A stretch of 64,000 nt of DNA from Entoloma clypeatum (Eukaryota > Basidiomycota > Agaricomycetes > Agaricales > Entolomataceae), in NCBI GenBank assembly GCA_963565915.1, contig OY751489.1, positions 1,798,001-1,862,000 on the forward strand, given 5' to 3'. The notes beneath the pieces are model-generated. The model was given only the letters and a program-made list of their open reading frames with translations, was not told where the DNA came from and ran no database searches. Each line of letters begins with the position of its first letter. The stretch's first letter is position 1. Position numbers and translations under genes: made by a program. Below, in pieces: positions 45,125-55,997 of this stretch.

Positions 45125-46555
45125 GTGTCCGCTCTCTCCGATCCAAACTCTTTACGTATCAATATCTCATCTTTTTTTTTCTCTTCAGATTCTGTCCCAG
45201 CACTTATTGATTCAGGATCTACCCACTGTTTTATTGACAATAACTTTTCCTCCGCTTATGATCTTCCAACCTCCACTATTCCGCCTTTAGAACTAAAGCT
45301 TTTCGATGGTTCTTCTAACACATTTATCACTCAAGTTGTAACAATACCTATATGTTTTCCTTCAGGTGAATCTTTTGAACAGGATTTTTATGTTACTCCG
45401 CTCAACTCCGCTTCTTCCGTGGTTCTTGGATACAACTGGCTCACCCACCACAATCCTATGATTGACTGGGTATTGGGCAGTATCACTTTCTGTCCACAGA
45501 TGCAAAAAGAGCCATTTCCGACATCGACGTTGACCTCCTCCCAAAGTAGGACAGCTACGCTTCCTCCTCTGGAACCTCTGATCGTACCTCTGCAGTCTGC
45601 TCTGCAGATTTCACTCATTAACGCAGCTGCATTTATGAGGGCATGCAAATTGCCTGGTACACAATCCTTTCGACTTCACCTTTCGACTCCCTCCGTTTCC
45701 GCTCACTCCGCATCCGCTTCCGACACCCCTGACTTGACAAACGTACCTGAGGAATACCACGACTATGCTGACGTCTTCAGTAAAGGAAAAGCAGACACTC
45801 TTTCACCACACCGTCCCTACGACCTCAAGATCAAACTTGAAGAGGGTTCCGCTCCTCTGTTCGGTCCAATCTACTCCCTTTCACAAACCGAACTCAATGC
45901 CCTCCATGAATTTATTGACAAACACCTCACCATTGGATTCATCCGACCCTCTTCCTCTCCGCACGGTGCTCCCGTCCTTTTCGTTTGTAAAAAGGATGGC
46001 TCCCTTCATCTTTGCATCAATTTCCGTGGTCTTAACAAAATCTCAAAGAAGGACTGATATCCGCTTCCGCTCATATCCGACCTTCTCCAGACTGCTGGAA
46101 AAGCCAGTGTTTATACGGCTCTCAACCTCCGACACACCTATCACCTCGTCCGCATAGCGGAAGGAGATGAATGGAAAACCGCCTTCCGCACACGGGTCTT
46201 TTGAATGGCTTGTCATGCCATTTGGACTCACCAACTCCCCAGCCGTTTTTCATCGCTTCATGAATGACATCTTCCACGACCTGCTCAATAAGTATGTTAC
46301 CATATATCTCGACGACATCCTCATCTACTCCGACTCTCCCTCCGAGCATCAGAAGCATGTCCGCGAAGTCCTCCGACGTCTCCGACAACATGGCTTATAT
46401 GTGTGCGCAGACAAATGCGAGTTTTCTATGGATACTGTTGAATACCTTGGCTTTATCCTCTCTCTGACAGGCCTCGCATGTCGGATAAGAAAGTCAAAAT
46501 TATTCAAGATTGGCCTGAACCAAGGAAGGTCAAAGATATTCAATCTTTCCTAGGT
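45125..46555 (+). pseudogene. Gypsy B protease and reverse transcriptase
   Basis: Frame 45125-46057. Protease ALIDSGSTHCFID (about 45205-45240) with the Asp kept, VVLGYNWLTHHNPMIDW, then RT start PHRPYDLKIKLEEG and SPHGAPVLFVCKKDGSLHLC. TGA at 46055-46057 (KKD*YPLP, expected CGA). RT continues as [20 protein letters not shown], a 4-base deletion before [18 protein letters not shown], then [10 protein letters not shown] (catalytic). A second frameshift lies at [10 protein letters not shown] (about 46470). The 4-base deletion and the later frameshift also occur in copy 1. Confidence 0.9.
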
Positions 46556-48232
46556 TTCGCCAATTTTTATCAATGATTCATTCCTTACTACTCCGAAATC
46601 ACCGTTCCGCTCACTCAACTCACCCGCAAAAACACACAATGGCACTTCTCCGACTCCGCTCGCGAATCCTTCAACACCTTGAAGAAAGCCTTTATCACGG
46701 CACCTGTTCTTATGCATTGGATTCCCGACAGCCCTATTATCGTCGAAACCGATGCCTCCGACTATGCTTTGGGTGCGATCCTCTCCATCTGCACCTCTGA
46801 CGACAAAATCCATCTGGTCGCTTTCCACTCCCACACCTTTACACCTCCCGAGTTAAACTATGACACCCATGACAAAGAACTATTAGCGATCCACGATGCA
46901 TTCAAGGTTTGGCGTCACTACCTTGAAGGCTCCGCTGCTCCGATTGATGTTGTAACAGACCACAAAAATCTTGAGTACTTTTCTACTACCAAGATTTTAT
47001 CACATCGACAAGCTCGTTGGTCCGAATACCTCTGCCAGTTCAATCTCATCATCTGCTTCCGCCCTGGCCGTTTAGGTATGAAGCCTGATCTTTTAAGTAG
47101 ACGATGGGACGTCTACCCTAAAGAGGGAAATAGCGACTATTCATCCATCAATCCAAGCAACTTCAAACCCATCTTCACACAAGAACAGCTCACCACTTCA
47201 CTTCATGCAACAGAGTTATATACACCCGTCCTCCGTGCCACAATCATCATGGATACAGATCAGCTCTGCTCTGACATCCTCTCCGCTCTTCCGACCGATC
47301 CCATTTACACCTCTTTCCTCAACAATCCTAATCCACGCTGGATCGTGAATGAAGCAGGTTATCTACTCCACAATGGACATATCTATGTTCCCGACTCATC
47401 CGACCTCTGTCTCCGCATCCTCCGCAATAAGCACGACCATATCCTCACTGGACACCCTGGTCAGAATAAGACTATTAGTCTTATCCAACGAGAATACACT
47501 TGGCCTGGAATGCGCGACTTCGTCAAAAAGTATTGCAAGTCATGTACCACTTGTATGCGCGCCAAACCCCAACATCATAAACCCTATGGTCTGCTTAAAC
47601 AACTCCCTATTCCTGAACGTCCCTGGCATTCTATTTCCATGGACTTCATTGAACCCCTTCCAACATCCGCCGGCTCTGATGCGATTTTGGTCATTGTAGA
47701 CCGCCTCACTAAACAAGGCATCTTCATTCCTACCACCATTAATTGCACATCTGAAGACCTAGCAAACCTTTTTGTGCTTCACGTCTTTTCCAAGCACGGA
47801 GTTCCGCAAAATGTCACATCCAATCGCGGACCTGAATTCGTCTCCCGTTTTTTCCGCTCTCTTGCAAAAGCCCTCGATATGAGACTTCACTTCACTTCTG
47901 GATATCACCCTGAAGGCGATGGTCAAACCGAACGCACCAACCAGACACTCGAACAATACCTCCGCATTTTCTGCAACTACCAGCAAGACAACTGGTCCGC
48001 TTTGCTTCCGCTTGCGGAGTTCGCTTACAACAACACTCCGAGTGCCACCACAGGTGTATCACCATTCTTCGCCAACAAAGGTTATCACCCCGACATTACA
48101 CTCCATCCGGAACGTGATCTAGCATCCGATAAAGCTCGACAATACATCGTCGACTTAGATGAATTACATCAAGAACTAAAGACTGCTGTCGCAGAGGCAC
48201 AACAACGTTATCAAGGCCCTGCAGACGTCTGA
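46556..48232 (+). pseudogene. Gypsy B RNase H and integrase
   Basis: After a TGA at about 46573 (YQ*FIPYY) a long frame, 46679-48232, is intact. RNase H: ETDASDYALGA, DKELLAI, TDHKNLEYF. Integrase zinc finger (HDHILTGHPGQNK, CKSCTTCMRA). Catalytic core MDFIEPLPT, SNRGPEFVS (the second catalytic Asp reads Asn) and YHPEGDGQTERTNQTLEQYL. The frame ends at a TGA (ADV*RSPPP, expected CGA). Confidence 0.9.
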
Positions 48233-48718
48233 CGTTCTCCGCCTCCTCCGCTCCGCGTCGGACAAGAAGTCTTTGTTAAAGCCAAGTTCTTCCGCACCAC
48301 ACGACCCACCCAAAAGTTATCCGACAAATATGCTGGCCCATTTGAAATCATAGCCCAACCCGGCATGCACTCCTTTACACTACGTCTACCCGACACTATG
48401 CGTGCTATACACCCCGTCTTCCACATATCCATGCTCAAACCAGCAACTCCTAATGAGATTCCAGATCGGATACAATCTCCTCTGCCTCCACTCGAGATTG
48501 ACGGAGAAACCGAATACGAAATTGCAGAAATCATCGACTCAAAGATTGATAAAAGACGATGATGCAAACTCCTTTACCTCGTCCGCTGGTTAGGTTATGA
48601 AGACACCAGTGAAGAGTTTTCTTGGTTACCCGCATCCGAGCTTGAACACGCAGCAGATACGGTAGCGTACTTCCACTCCGCTCAACCAACTAAGCCAGGC
48701 CCCTTATCGTGCTTGTAA
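48233..48718 (+). pseudogene. Gypsy B integrase tail and chromodomain
   Basis: Same frame after the TGA: GQEVFVKAKFFRTTRPTQKL, LSDKYAGPFEII, MRAIHPVFHISMLKPA, the GPF/Y-type C-terminus. Then after another TGA (KRR*CKLL) the chromodomain CKLLYLVRWLGYEDTSEEFS ending at TAA 48716-48718. In chromoviruses this module directs integration to chromatin. Confidence 0.85.
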
Positions 48719-48762
48719 CAAGAAGAAAAGAAAATCTATTAAAATTTTATACTAACAAAAAA

Positions 48763-49719
48763 CTACTTTCGCTGTTTTTTGTTAGATACCCCCTCCGTCT
48801 CCTTGTTCCACTCCAATCTGGATTCTGCATCCGCTTCCTCCATCTGTTTCCACTTCTTCGTTTCTTCTTTTTTTTCTTCTTCTTCTTCTACCTCCCTTCC
48901 CAACTCCTCCAATACCCTATCATACTCCTCCGCATCCTCGTCCTCGTCAGATCCCTCCTCTGAAGCCTCCGAATCCTCTCTCCACGCGATAACCGTCAGA
49001 AGCTCCTTGATTTCCCGCAGTTCCTTCAACTCCGCCTTTATCAGCCGCATCTCTCTTATCATGCTCCTAAGCCCTCTCACCACCTCCAGCAGACCAAACC
49101 CCTCTGGCTCCTCCGACGCTGCGGCTATCTGCGATCCCTCTGTGGTCCCCTCTCCCTTGGACGATCCCGCCTTCACGTTCTTCGTCGCACCACCTGCCAC
49201 CTTAGCCTTTCCAACCCTCACCGCCTTGGTCATCCTCCGCTTCACCTCCAACTCCGCTTCCGCTCCCGTTCTGCAACTTCGTTTTAAATGCTGGCACCGC
49301 CAGCACGACGAAGCGTTGTCATTCCTAAAGAACAAGTTAATAATGAAGCATATAAAGAAATAGAAAAGACTCACTCCGATGGCCAAAAACACAAGTCCCC
49401 CGCTTTCAAGCAGGAGGTGCAATCCTCCTTCCCCTGCTCGTAACTCGCAGGCATATCCTTGAAAACCCCCTGCAGCCGGACCTTCTTCACCTCCGCATTT
49501 GCTACACGCACCCACAACCGGTTCCTTCGCCTTCGCTTTCTCTGCCTTCCTCTCTGCTCGTCTCTGCTCTTTTGCTGCCCTTTTTGCCTCTGCGCGCTCT
49601 GCATCTTCCTTCGCGCGCTCCTCTGCCTCCTGCAGCTTCCTCTCCAACTCTTCAGTGACCTTCTTCTGGCGCTCCCTTTCAGCATGAAGAGCAGCGAGGG
49701 GTGAGTTCTCAGCGGACAT
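48763..49719 (-). pseudogene. Antisense gene in Gypsy B (copy 2), 20-bp deletion
   Basis: Exons 49719-49375 and 49324-48763 with the same 50-bp intron (49325-49374) as copy 1. The second half cluster (CWRCQHLKRSC) and the coiled coils are kept. A 20-bp deletion near 49503 shifts exon 1, so CTSCLKAGDLC is out of frame with the start. The shifted frame happens to read through the intron into exon 2, leaving one unspliced ORF of 318 codons from this ATG. A Ser-rich plus-strand ORF at 48779-49363 is the shadow of exon 2. Confidence 0.7.
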
Positions 49720-49851
49720 AACGGATAGGCAACGGGATAGATGTTGTGGTTGGGTGACAAGAGAGAAAAAATCATGTGCAAAGCTTTTCAACCAATGGTC
49801 ACGTGGATTACCTCATCTGGGCCTCAGGGTTTGGCCCTAAGAGGGAAATAC

Positions 49852-50393
49852 TGTCATAACCATACGATTCACATCTGACTTATCCGACGACTCCGACAAT
49901 TCATCCGCTCCAACATCCGCTCCAATGACATTCTATTTATATTGATTATACTTCTACTACGTAACATCTCAACCATACTTACAAGTAGACATATGTTGTT
50001 CACTTTTCATTTGCTACTCTCCGTACTCCAAATGTTCCAATGGTCAACTCCGATATCTGCACATCACTTATAGTAATGCTGATCATTCTAGTCTACTATA
50101 AATAGTGTACAAACCTGTCGTAGAACCTCAGTTCAAATATCATATGTTACACCTCATTCGCATCCGTTTCTACTTGCTTTTGAGCATTCTCTCCATCACC
50201 TCCACTCATCCGCTCATCCGCTCATCCGACATCCACCAATCCAAAATCGAGGACCACGTCAAAGAGTGGGGCGCAACGCACAAGTTGAAGCCAGGTCCTT
50301 TCTGCCAACATCGCACTTATCGCATCCGCTCCTCCGCTACTCCGCTCCGACTCGTCCGATGTTTTCCAATGTTGAGAAAAACGCTACGTGACA
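49852..50393 (+). repeat. 3' LTR of Gypsy B copy 2 (542 bp)
   Basis: Best match is the copy 1 LTR (12270-12803, inverted). A TATA-like CTATAAATAG lies at 50096-50105, conserved in all four LTRs of the family. Confidence 0.95.
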
Positions 50394-50738
50394 CTTGCAC
50401 ATCAATACGTAGGCCCTTTCCCAGTGGTCCGACCTGTCGGAACACATGTCTATGAACTTCGCCTTCCCCCTTCCATGTCCCACATTTACCCCATATTCCA
50501 TATCGTCAAACTTTCACTAGTTTCCGGCGACCCTTTCCGACGCCAAGTCTGCTCTCCTCCGCCTCTGACGGTAGTCGGAGAAGAATTGGAGTACAATGTT
50601 GAAAACCTCTTGGACAGCCAACTGCATCGAGGCAAGCTTCAATTCTTGGTCAAATGGAAGGGATATGGCTATGAAGAGAATTCCTGGGAAGCAGAAGACA
50701 ATGTTCACACTCCGCACCTAGTCCACGACTTCTACTGA
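50394..50738 (+). pseudogene. Gypsy A integrase tail and chromodomain
   Basis: Continues Gypsy A after Gypsy B: LAHQYVGPFPVVRPVGTHVY and PSMSHIYPIFHIVKLSLVSG (GPF/Y tail), then a chromodomain VENLLDSQLHRGKLQFLVKW and KGYGYEENSWEAEDNVHTPH. Stop at 50736-50738. This piece is unbroken. Confidence 0.9.
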
Positions 50739-50830
50739 CATCATCTGGGAGCTCCACAGTGGATTGCCGCCACGATATTTGACTCATTTCACCTGACACA
50801 TCGAGACGCCGTGCCTTGAAGGGGGGGTGA

Positions 50831-51263
50831 TGTAAGGGCAACCACTTTCACTTTTCACTTTTCCTTTCCTTTCTTCCTTTCCTTTCTATTCCACCATCTC
50901 CGACATCCTCCGATCATATCCGCTGTCTCTGACATCTTATCCACCTCTCCGCATCCGACGACTCCGCCCCCATCCGCTACTCCGCACGTCGGATCGCAGG
51001 TACTATCATTCATCTTGTTTCCATTCATCCTTCATCGCTACTCCCGATCATTGCTCATCATTCATGTGTCTTGTTTTATCTCTTATTTCATATCTCATTT
51101 TACTATTTATCTCGCTAGCTTGCAGGGGAATCCTTAGAACTTTCTCTTCGGATCTCCCTTGCAAGGTGTGTGTTGTATTGCTTATCAGACTGCTCAATCT
51201 AAACTTCAGATCTCCCTTGCAAGTATCTGAGTTTGAGTCTTGGATCGTAAGGTCGCCCTTACA
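50831..51263 (+). repeat. 3' LTR of Gypsy A (433 bp)
   Basis: Pairs with 37209-37635; followed by GTGGC. Confidence 0.95.
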
Positions 51264-53909
51264 GTGGCTGTGTTAGCTTCCCCATTTGTTTTCACAAGGA
51301 CAGTGTTGAAACAAGGGGCAATTGCCCTACGCCTCGCCGTTTCCGGTATGGCTCAGTGGCGCCAATGCGAGCAATTTCATTACGGCGTCCAACAGTGGGA
51401 ATGTTGGGCAACCACACTGATACTATCTTGTAGGCGTCGAAACGGTCCATTGGATTGGGTAAGATGGGGATTTTAGGTGGTGGGTATGCACGGCGGATGA
51501 ACGTTTTGAGTGTTGAGAGAAATTTGGAGGCTTTGAAGTCTTTGGAGATTGTGGTGATATCCAGGCAATGATATGGGGGTTTTTTTGTGACCGAATAGGG
51601 ACCAGGTTGTTGAGGTGGATGTAAGGGGGGTATGTTGCTAGCAGGATCCTCGGAAAAATCATCAGAGTTACTGTCAGAATTGTCACCAGAATGGGAAGAC
51701 TCGCCCCCGGTTCCCAAGCTTCCAAGCCAGTCAAGGTAGGCACGAAACTGGGCAACTGCTTCTTGGCAGGAGAGCCATACTGTCATTTGCCAGATGTATT
51801 CGCGCCTATTGCTGGTGCAGTAAGCATCCTTAGCGAAGTCTATGTGGAGGCGCTCGGGGGCTTCTGTATTGTACCCATCTGCTGTGCCTCGCAATTTGAT
51901 AGCATCGACATAATGGAGCATTTGATGAAGCTTCAGTATGTTGAAGTGCTCCCGGATACCCTCACAAACAAAGACATCTTTGTTCTTGTGGAAGATTTTG
52001 AGGGAGTCATGGAGAGCATTGAGAGTTATAGTGGTGTGGATGTGGAGTTGAGAATAATAGATGAAGTCGACGGCAGCAACAGCTGTTCACAGGACTGCAG
52101 GCTGTACAGCACCCATGAGAAGACCAACAAATACACGCTGCATCTCTCTGTGCTCTTTGCCCGTCCACTGCGACACAGTTGAGATCCCGCCCTTGAAATG
52201 CTTCAGGCCAGGGAAGCCCGACATGGCACGAAAACGTCCATCAATCTCAGCCTCGCCAGCAACTTGGCTGCACCAATCGACAAGGTGGTCTTTGAAGACA
52301 CCCTTGTGCAGCTGGTGAAGAATGTCGGGTGTAAAGCAGGAGAATATGTTGGTATGGGGAAGGTCTTTCCAGAAGGGAGGATAAACATTTCGCATTCCAT
52401 GTTCGTTGAATCTCGGTACACGATGACCTGAAGCTTTTTGTTGTAGGATGACCCAAGCTTGGTCTTGATAACACAACAAGGACTCCACAAATAACCTGCA
52501 GTTCTCTTGGGGAACCAGGCATTTGGGACAATGACTCTATTTGCAACAGGCTACAAGGCACTGCTCTGGAAAGTCAGCAACATATGCGGCGAGTATAGGA
52601 AAGACCCGCCGTGTCCAGCCGTCAGCGCACACAATATCAGCACCATTTTTGCCTGCTTTGATGATGGGATCCAAGAGTTTGCACATGCAGAGGTGAAAAA
52701 GGCAGTAGCCTTCCAACGAGCATGTGTTGTTGGAAAAATTTGCTAATTTTGCAGAAGGCAAGTAGCCAATGAGAACCATCGTGTGAGCTGTGGGCTGACG
52801 ACGCTTAGCTTTGACGATGTTCCCCAATGTCATATAGACAGGCCATGCACTCTTATCGCCTCCAAACTGTGAAAGCTGGGTTTTATCAGACGATATTATT
52901 AATGGTGCAATTGTCGAGCCAACAGGTAATTTTTTCTACATGGTAAGTCAATTGACATATCAGGAGTCCAAATTTGTGATAACTTACTTGTGTGTCCCAC
53001 CACCAATCGGCAGTCCATATCTGATCATACTTCCAACCCATCCCATCCTTGTCTGTATAAATGTGCTCCGGGAAATATACCAGTGAGTCACAAAATGCTG
53101 TGTTTCCCATCAATTCCTTGACACATTCCACAGGGTCCCACCGCCAAAGCTCAAGTTTCTCGGGCGGCATCAGCTTCCTGTCTTCATCACATCGGTCTCC
53201 TTGAGCAACAACAACATCACATGTCCACCCACAGCCTTGCATTGGTAAGGCATCAATCTTCTCAAGAAACTTCTGGTTCAATTTGTATGAAGGCTGTGTT
53301 CGGTTTCTTGTCTTCATATTATAGTGGCATCAGTTTTATTTCAGACATTCTTAGCAAAGGACTAACAATCGGTAGCCGGAGGTATGCATCTGTTTGACGC
53401 TGTCCAACATTTTTAATAAGCCATTCCGCTAGTTCCCACTCATCATGGTATTGAAACAGTCCATAATTATGTGTGCCTTGGCTTTGACGGAGTGATTCAA
53501 ATTTTGGAGGTGATTGTTTGCTTTTCCAGCGAGCACCAGCCTTGTACTCATCTGGGAAGGGCTCAACAAATTCTGCGGAACCTTCAATGGCACTGGCGTC
53601 TCCATCTGCGATGTCTTTGACAGTTGTGCGGCGATCGTGATTTGGTGGAGGTGGCGGTGGCGGATCATTATGTCTGAGACCTGCAGTGGCTGAGTCAAGA
53701 TCAAGGTCGAGGTTATGATCATCCGGTAGTTGTAGGTGGTCTGATACTGTGGCTGATTGTGTTTGTGGGTCTTCTTTCTTTTTCGTCCAGATATAACTGA
53801 AATCTCGCTGGTGTTTAGCATGACAGCTCTGGGTTTGGCAAATGTGCCGCTGAAGACCAGGACTCGAGGGAAATGGGCCTTTACCACAAAAGCCACAGAA
53901 GAAAGACAT
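51264..53909 (-). pseudogene. Plavaka transposase 1, N-terminal and central parts
   Basis: ATG at 53909. A Cys/His finger at the start (CGFCGKGPFPSSPGLQRHIC), a proline run, then DDEWELAEWL-like YHDEWELAEWLIKNVGQRQT. An intron near 53325-53372 leads to NQKFLEKIDALPMQGCGW and DPVECVKELMGNTAFCDSLV. Another intron near 52900-52990 is followed by the core [34 protein letters not shown]-type [19 protein letters not shown] and MLHYVDAIKLRGTADGYNTE. A TGA at 51292-51294 (STLSL*KQM) is the last lesion before the Gypsy A insertion. Plavaka transposases move DNA elements with short target duplications. Confidence 0.9.
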
Positions 53910-54130
53910 TCAAGCAATCTGTCACATAACAACCAGACGACCGATCATCTTGAGTTGCTTGGGCCGTGGGCCGCACACCATTGCACGTGTTGCGTTGCTC
54001 ACACCGCGTTTGTTGATCTTTTTTTCTTTGTTTATTCCCCAAAACTCAACCACACACACCCCTTCAACCATTCATATAAAAAGTATGTGTTTCTCTGCTC
54101 CTCGCCCCCAAAAAATTGATTCCTCATACA
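53910..54130. promoter_or_regulatory. Divergent promoter of Plavaka element 1
   Basis: 221 bp between the minus-strand transposase and the plus-strand DUF6532 gene. A palindromic CACGTG lies at 53984-53989, and a TATA box CATATAAAA at 54073-54081 faces the DUF6532 gene. Confidence 0.5.
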
Positions 54131-55747
54131 ATGCCTCGCCGTTCTTCTAAAGCTGCTACTCAACCTGCCGACAATGCTCCCCCTGTGGCTCAGCAAGACA
54201 TAGCTCCCCCTAGATCTAGCAATCGCCAGCATACAACGGATGGGAAGGGAAACCTGCAACCTCCCAACGAAATCATTCCCCCACCATTCTCGCACAGTAT
54301 GCTACTCCAAGCTTCAGCCCCACGGGTGTGTGGCCCTCCTGGACCCCATACTCCACGAGCCATTGCCTACTATGGCCGTGGAGATGGTACTTATCATACT
54401 GACTATACAGGTGTAGGGGAAGGTGTGTACAAACTGCCGTTTCTAGCCAACAAATGATACTCAAGATAAAATATATCTAGAGTGGGACGACGACGACATT
54501 GCTGGGCCCTACTATGAACATCCTAAAATCTACAAGTATCTGAATGCTCACCCTGATCTGGAGGCCTTCCTGCGATCAGTATCATCCACCCAGCATAGTG
54601 AACCATCTGAATCTCCTGAACCCACTTCGCAGCCGACCGCTGGACAAATGCTTGGAGTGTGCAAGAATCCCCCCACGACTCCCTCAGCTGATTCTACAAT
54701 TGTTACCAAGAAGGCAAAGCATGAGATGACTGGTAGCTGAAACCATGTCCGCGCCTCTGACTATGACAAGCTGACAAAGATAGTGCTTGAGCTCTCTATT
54801 GATATCTATAGGGTCCGTATTTGTGCGCAAGGTCCCTTCCCTGATCAAATTCAAGATTGCAAAATCACGGTGGAAGCTTGGGTGGAAGCTTGCACCACAT
54901 GAAATGTTCAAATTGAATTGGAAGAGAAAATTGTCAAGCTTGTAAGTAATCATAATTCCATTGTTCTTGTATTTACGGCTCCTTCAGATCATCCAGAGAG
55001 CTTCCCAAACTCATGGCCAACTCAAAACTCTTGCCTGTTCCCTTGTTGAGCCTACAACCTTACCAACACCAACAATAAATGTGCCAACCGCAACAATATT
55101 GAAGACCTTCTTTCCGACAATGGATTCTTATACCGGGTATGTGCAGTCCCCCTTGTGACATTCTATTTTAACAATGCTCCATAGGACGTCAAGGAACAGA
55201 CAGGCTTCCTTCGTCACCCACTTCTTCAAACCCTTGTGAACCAGATGTGGTTCAAGACCAAGCAAGATGATGGTGTTGTCCATTCCTATCTTGCCAATGG
55301 TGGCGAGGGCATCCCTCTTCCGACAATCGCGCTGGTGTTTACGGCTGTAAACTTACTCTTTCTTTTACAAATGAGGATTATATTTATGTGATCTTTATTT
55401 CCTCAGATTGAATGCTGTTTGGATGAGTGGCAAATGGGAGAGCATGTTGATGTTGCTTTTTTGGCTGCTGTGTACAAGGACAAGTATCAAGCTCGCCTTG
55501 GAATGCTGGAAGCTTTCGAGCAGAAGACAGCAGAAGCTTGCATTGTGCCCCGCCTCCGTAAACACTTGCTGAAGGTGGCACGGTCTGTAAACTTAACTTT
55601 TTGTGATCTCAGTAACTCATTTCCCATTCAGTAAGCATGCAAAGGTTGATGATACCCCACACGAACATGCCCTCACACTTTTAGAGTCTGCGGTTGAAAA
55701 GGCCAAGAAGGAATGGGAAGACATGAATTTCAGCGATGACAAGTAGT
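54131..55747 (+). pseudogene. DUF6532-type companion gene of Plavaka element 1
   Basis: ATG at 54131 (MPRRSSKAATQPADNAPP); an unstructured N-terminus with YYGRGDGTYHTDYTGVGEGV. After introns comes the conserved domain: ASDYDKLTKIVLELSIDIYR, AQGPFPDQIQDCKITVEAWV, QRASQTHGQLKTLACSLVEP, LQTLVNQMWFKTKQDDGVVH, ECCLDEWQMGEHVDVAFLAA and the Lys/Glu-rich end at 55747. This order is that of the DUF6532 family, common near Agaricomycete transposons. TGA codons after MTGS and after ACTT break it. The family's function is unknown; co-residence with the transposase within TA-flanked ends makes it element cargo. Confidence 0.75.
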
Positions 55748-55995
55748 ACCAAATTTAGCATTATTGTCTGTTATCACCCACAAAAAAAAATATTTATTCA
55801 TTTGACCTACTGCCACCTGTGTGATCTATGAGCCTATCTAATAAGCCACCTATAGCAGCCTACAGTGATCCTATGATAGTCTAGATATTCAACCCGCTTG
55901 CCTCTGATGGTCCCTGTAGGGGGGACTTGCCTAAATACATATCCCATTTACGTAGGCTATATAGGCCTATGGAGGTATGAGGATTTTTCCTGATG
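55748..55995. other. Right subterminal region of Plavaka element 1
   Basis: Non-coding, rich in CCTATA/TATAGGC motifs (for example AGGCTATATAGGCCTATGG at 55955-55973), ending in the inverted CATCAGGA terminus. Confidence 0.6.
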
Positions 55996-55997
55996 TA

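Larger units (their letters stand above)
42275..50393 (+). mobile_element. Gypsy B, copy 2: chromovirus with an antisense gene, 8.1 kb
   Basis: LTRs at 42275-42783 and 49852-50393 (ends TGTCATAACCATA and CTATGTGACA/CTACGTGACA). The target duplication is CCTGC (42270-42274) against CTTGC (50394-50398), one mismatch. A polypurine tract CTAAGAGGGAAATAC precedes the 3' LTR. It contains gag, protease-RT-RNase H-integrase-chromodomain, and an antisense gene before the 3' LTR. Gag holds two further solo LTRs. Inserted in Gypsy A integrase. Confidence 0.95.
37209..51263 (+). mobile_element. Gypsy A: Ty3/Gypsy chromovirus, 14 kb with nested Gypsy B
   Basis: LTRs at 37209-37635 and 50831-51263, ends TGTAAGGGCAAC and GTTGCCCTTACA, flanked by a perfect 5-bp duplication GTGGC (37204-37208, 51264-51268). 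A polypurine tract (GAAGGGGGGG) precedes the 3' LTR. Gene order is gag, protease, RT, RNase H, integrase, chromodomain. Without Gypsy B it is about 5.9 kb. Inserted antisense to the Plavaka 1 transposase. Confidence 0.95.
36590..55995. mobile_element. Plavaka element 1 with nested retroelements, 19.4 kb
   Basis: Ends CATCAGGAGAA and, inverted, CATCAGGAAAA, flanked by TA at 36588-36589 and 55996-55997. It carries a minus-strand transposase and a plus-strand DUF6532 gene, divergently transcribed. Without Gypsy A (14,055 bp plus a 5-bp duplication) it was about 5.35 kb. It lies inside Plavaka gene 2, whose frame is restored on excision. Confidence 0.85.

Noticed and set aside
48779..49363. 194-codon Ser-rich plus-strand ORF, also seen at 13312-13896 on the minus strand of copy 1
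   Set aside because: It is the exact shadow of exon 2 of the antisense gene. It is low-complexity Ser/Ala sequence, while the other strand has splice sites, cysteine spacing and coiled coils.
54131..54457. Short 108-codon protein as an independent gene
   Set aside because: It is the disordered N-terminus of the DUF6532 gene; coding sequence continues in other exons and frames to 55747.
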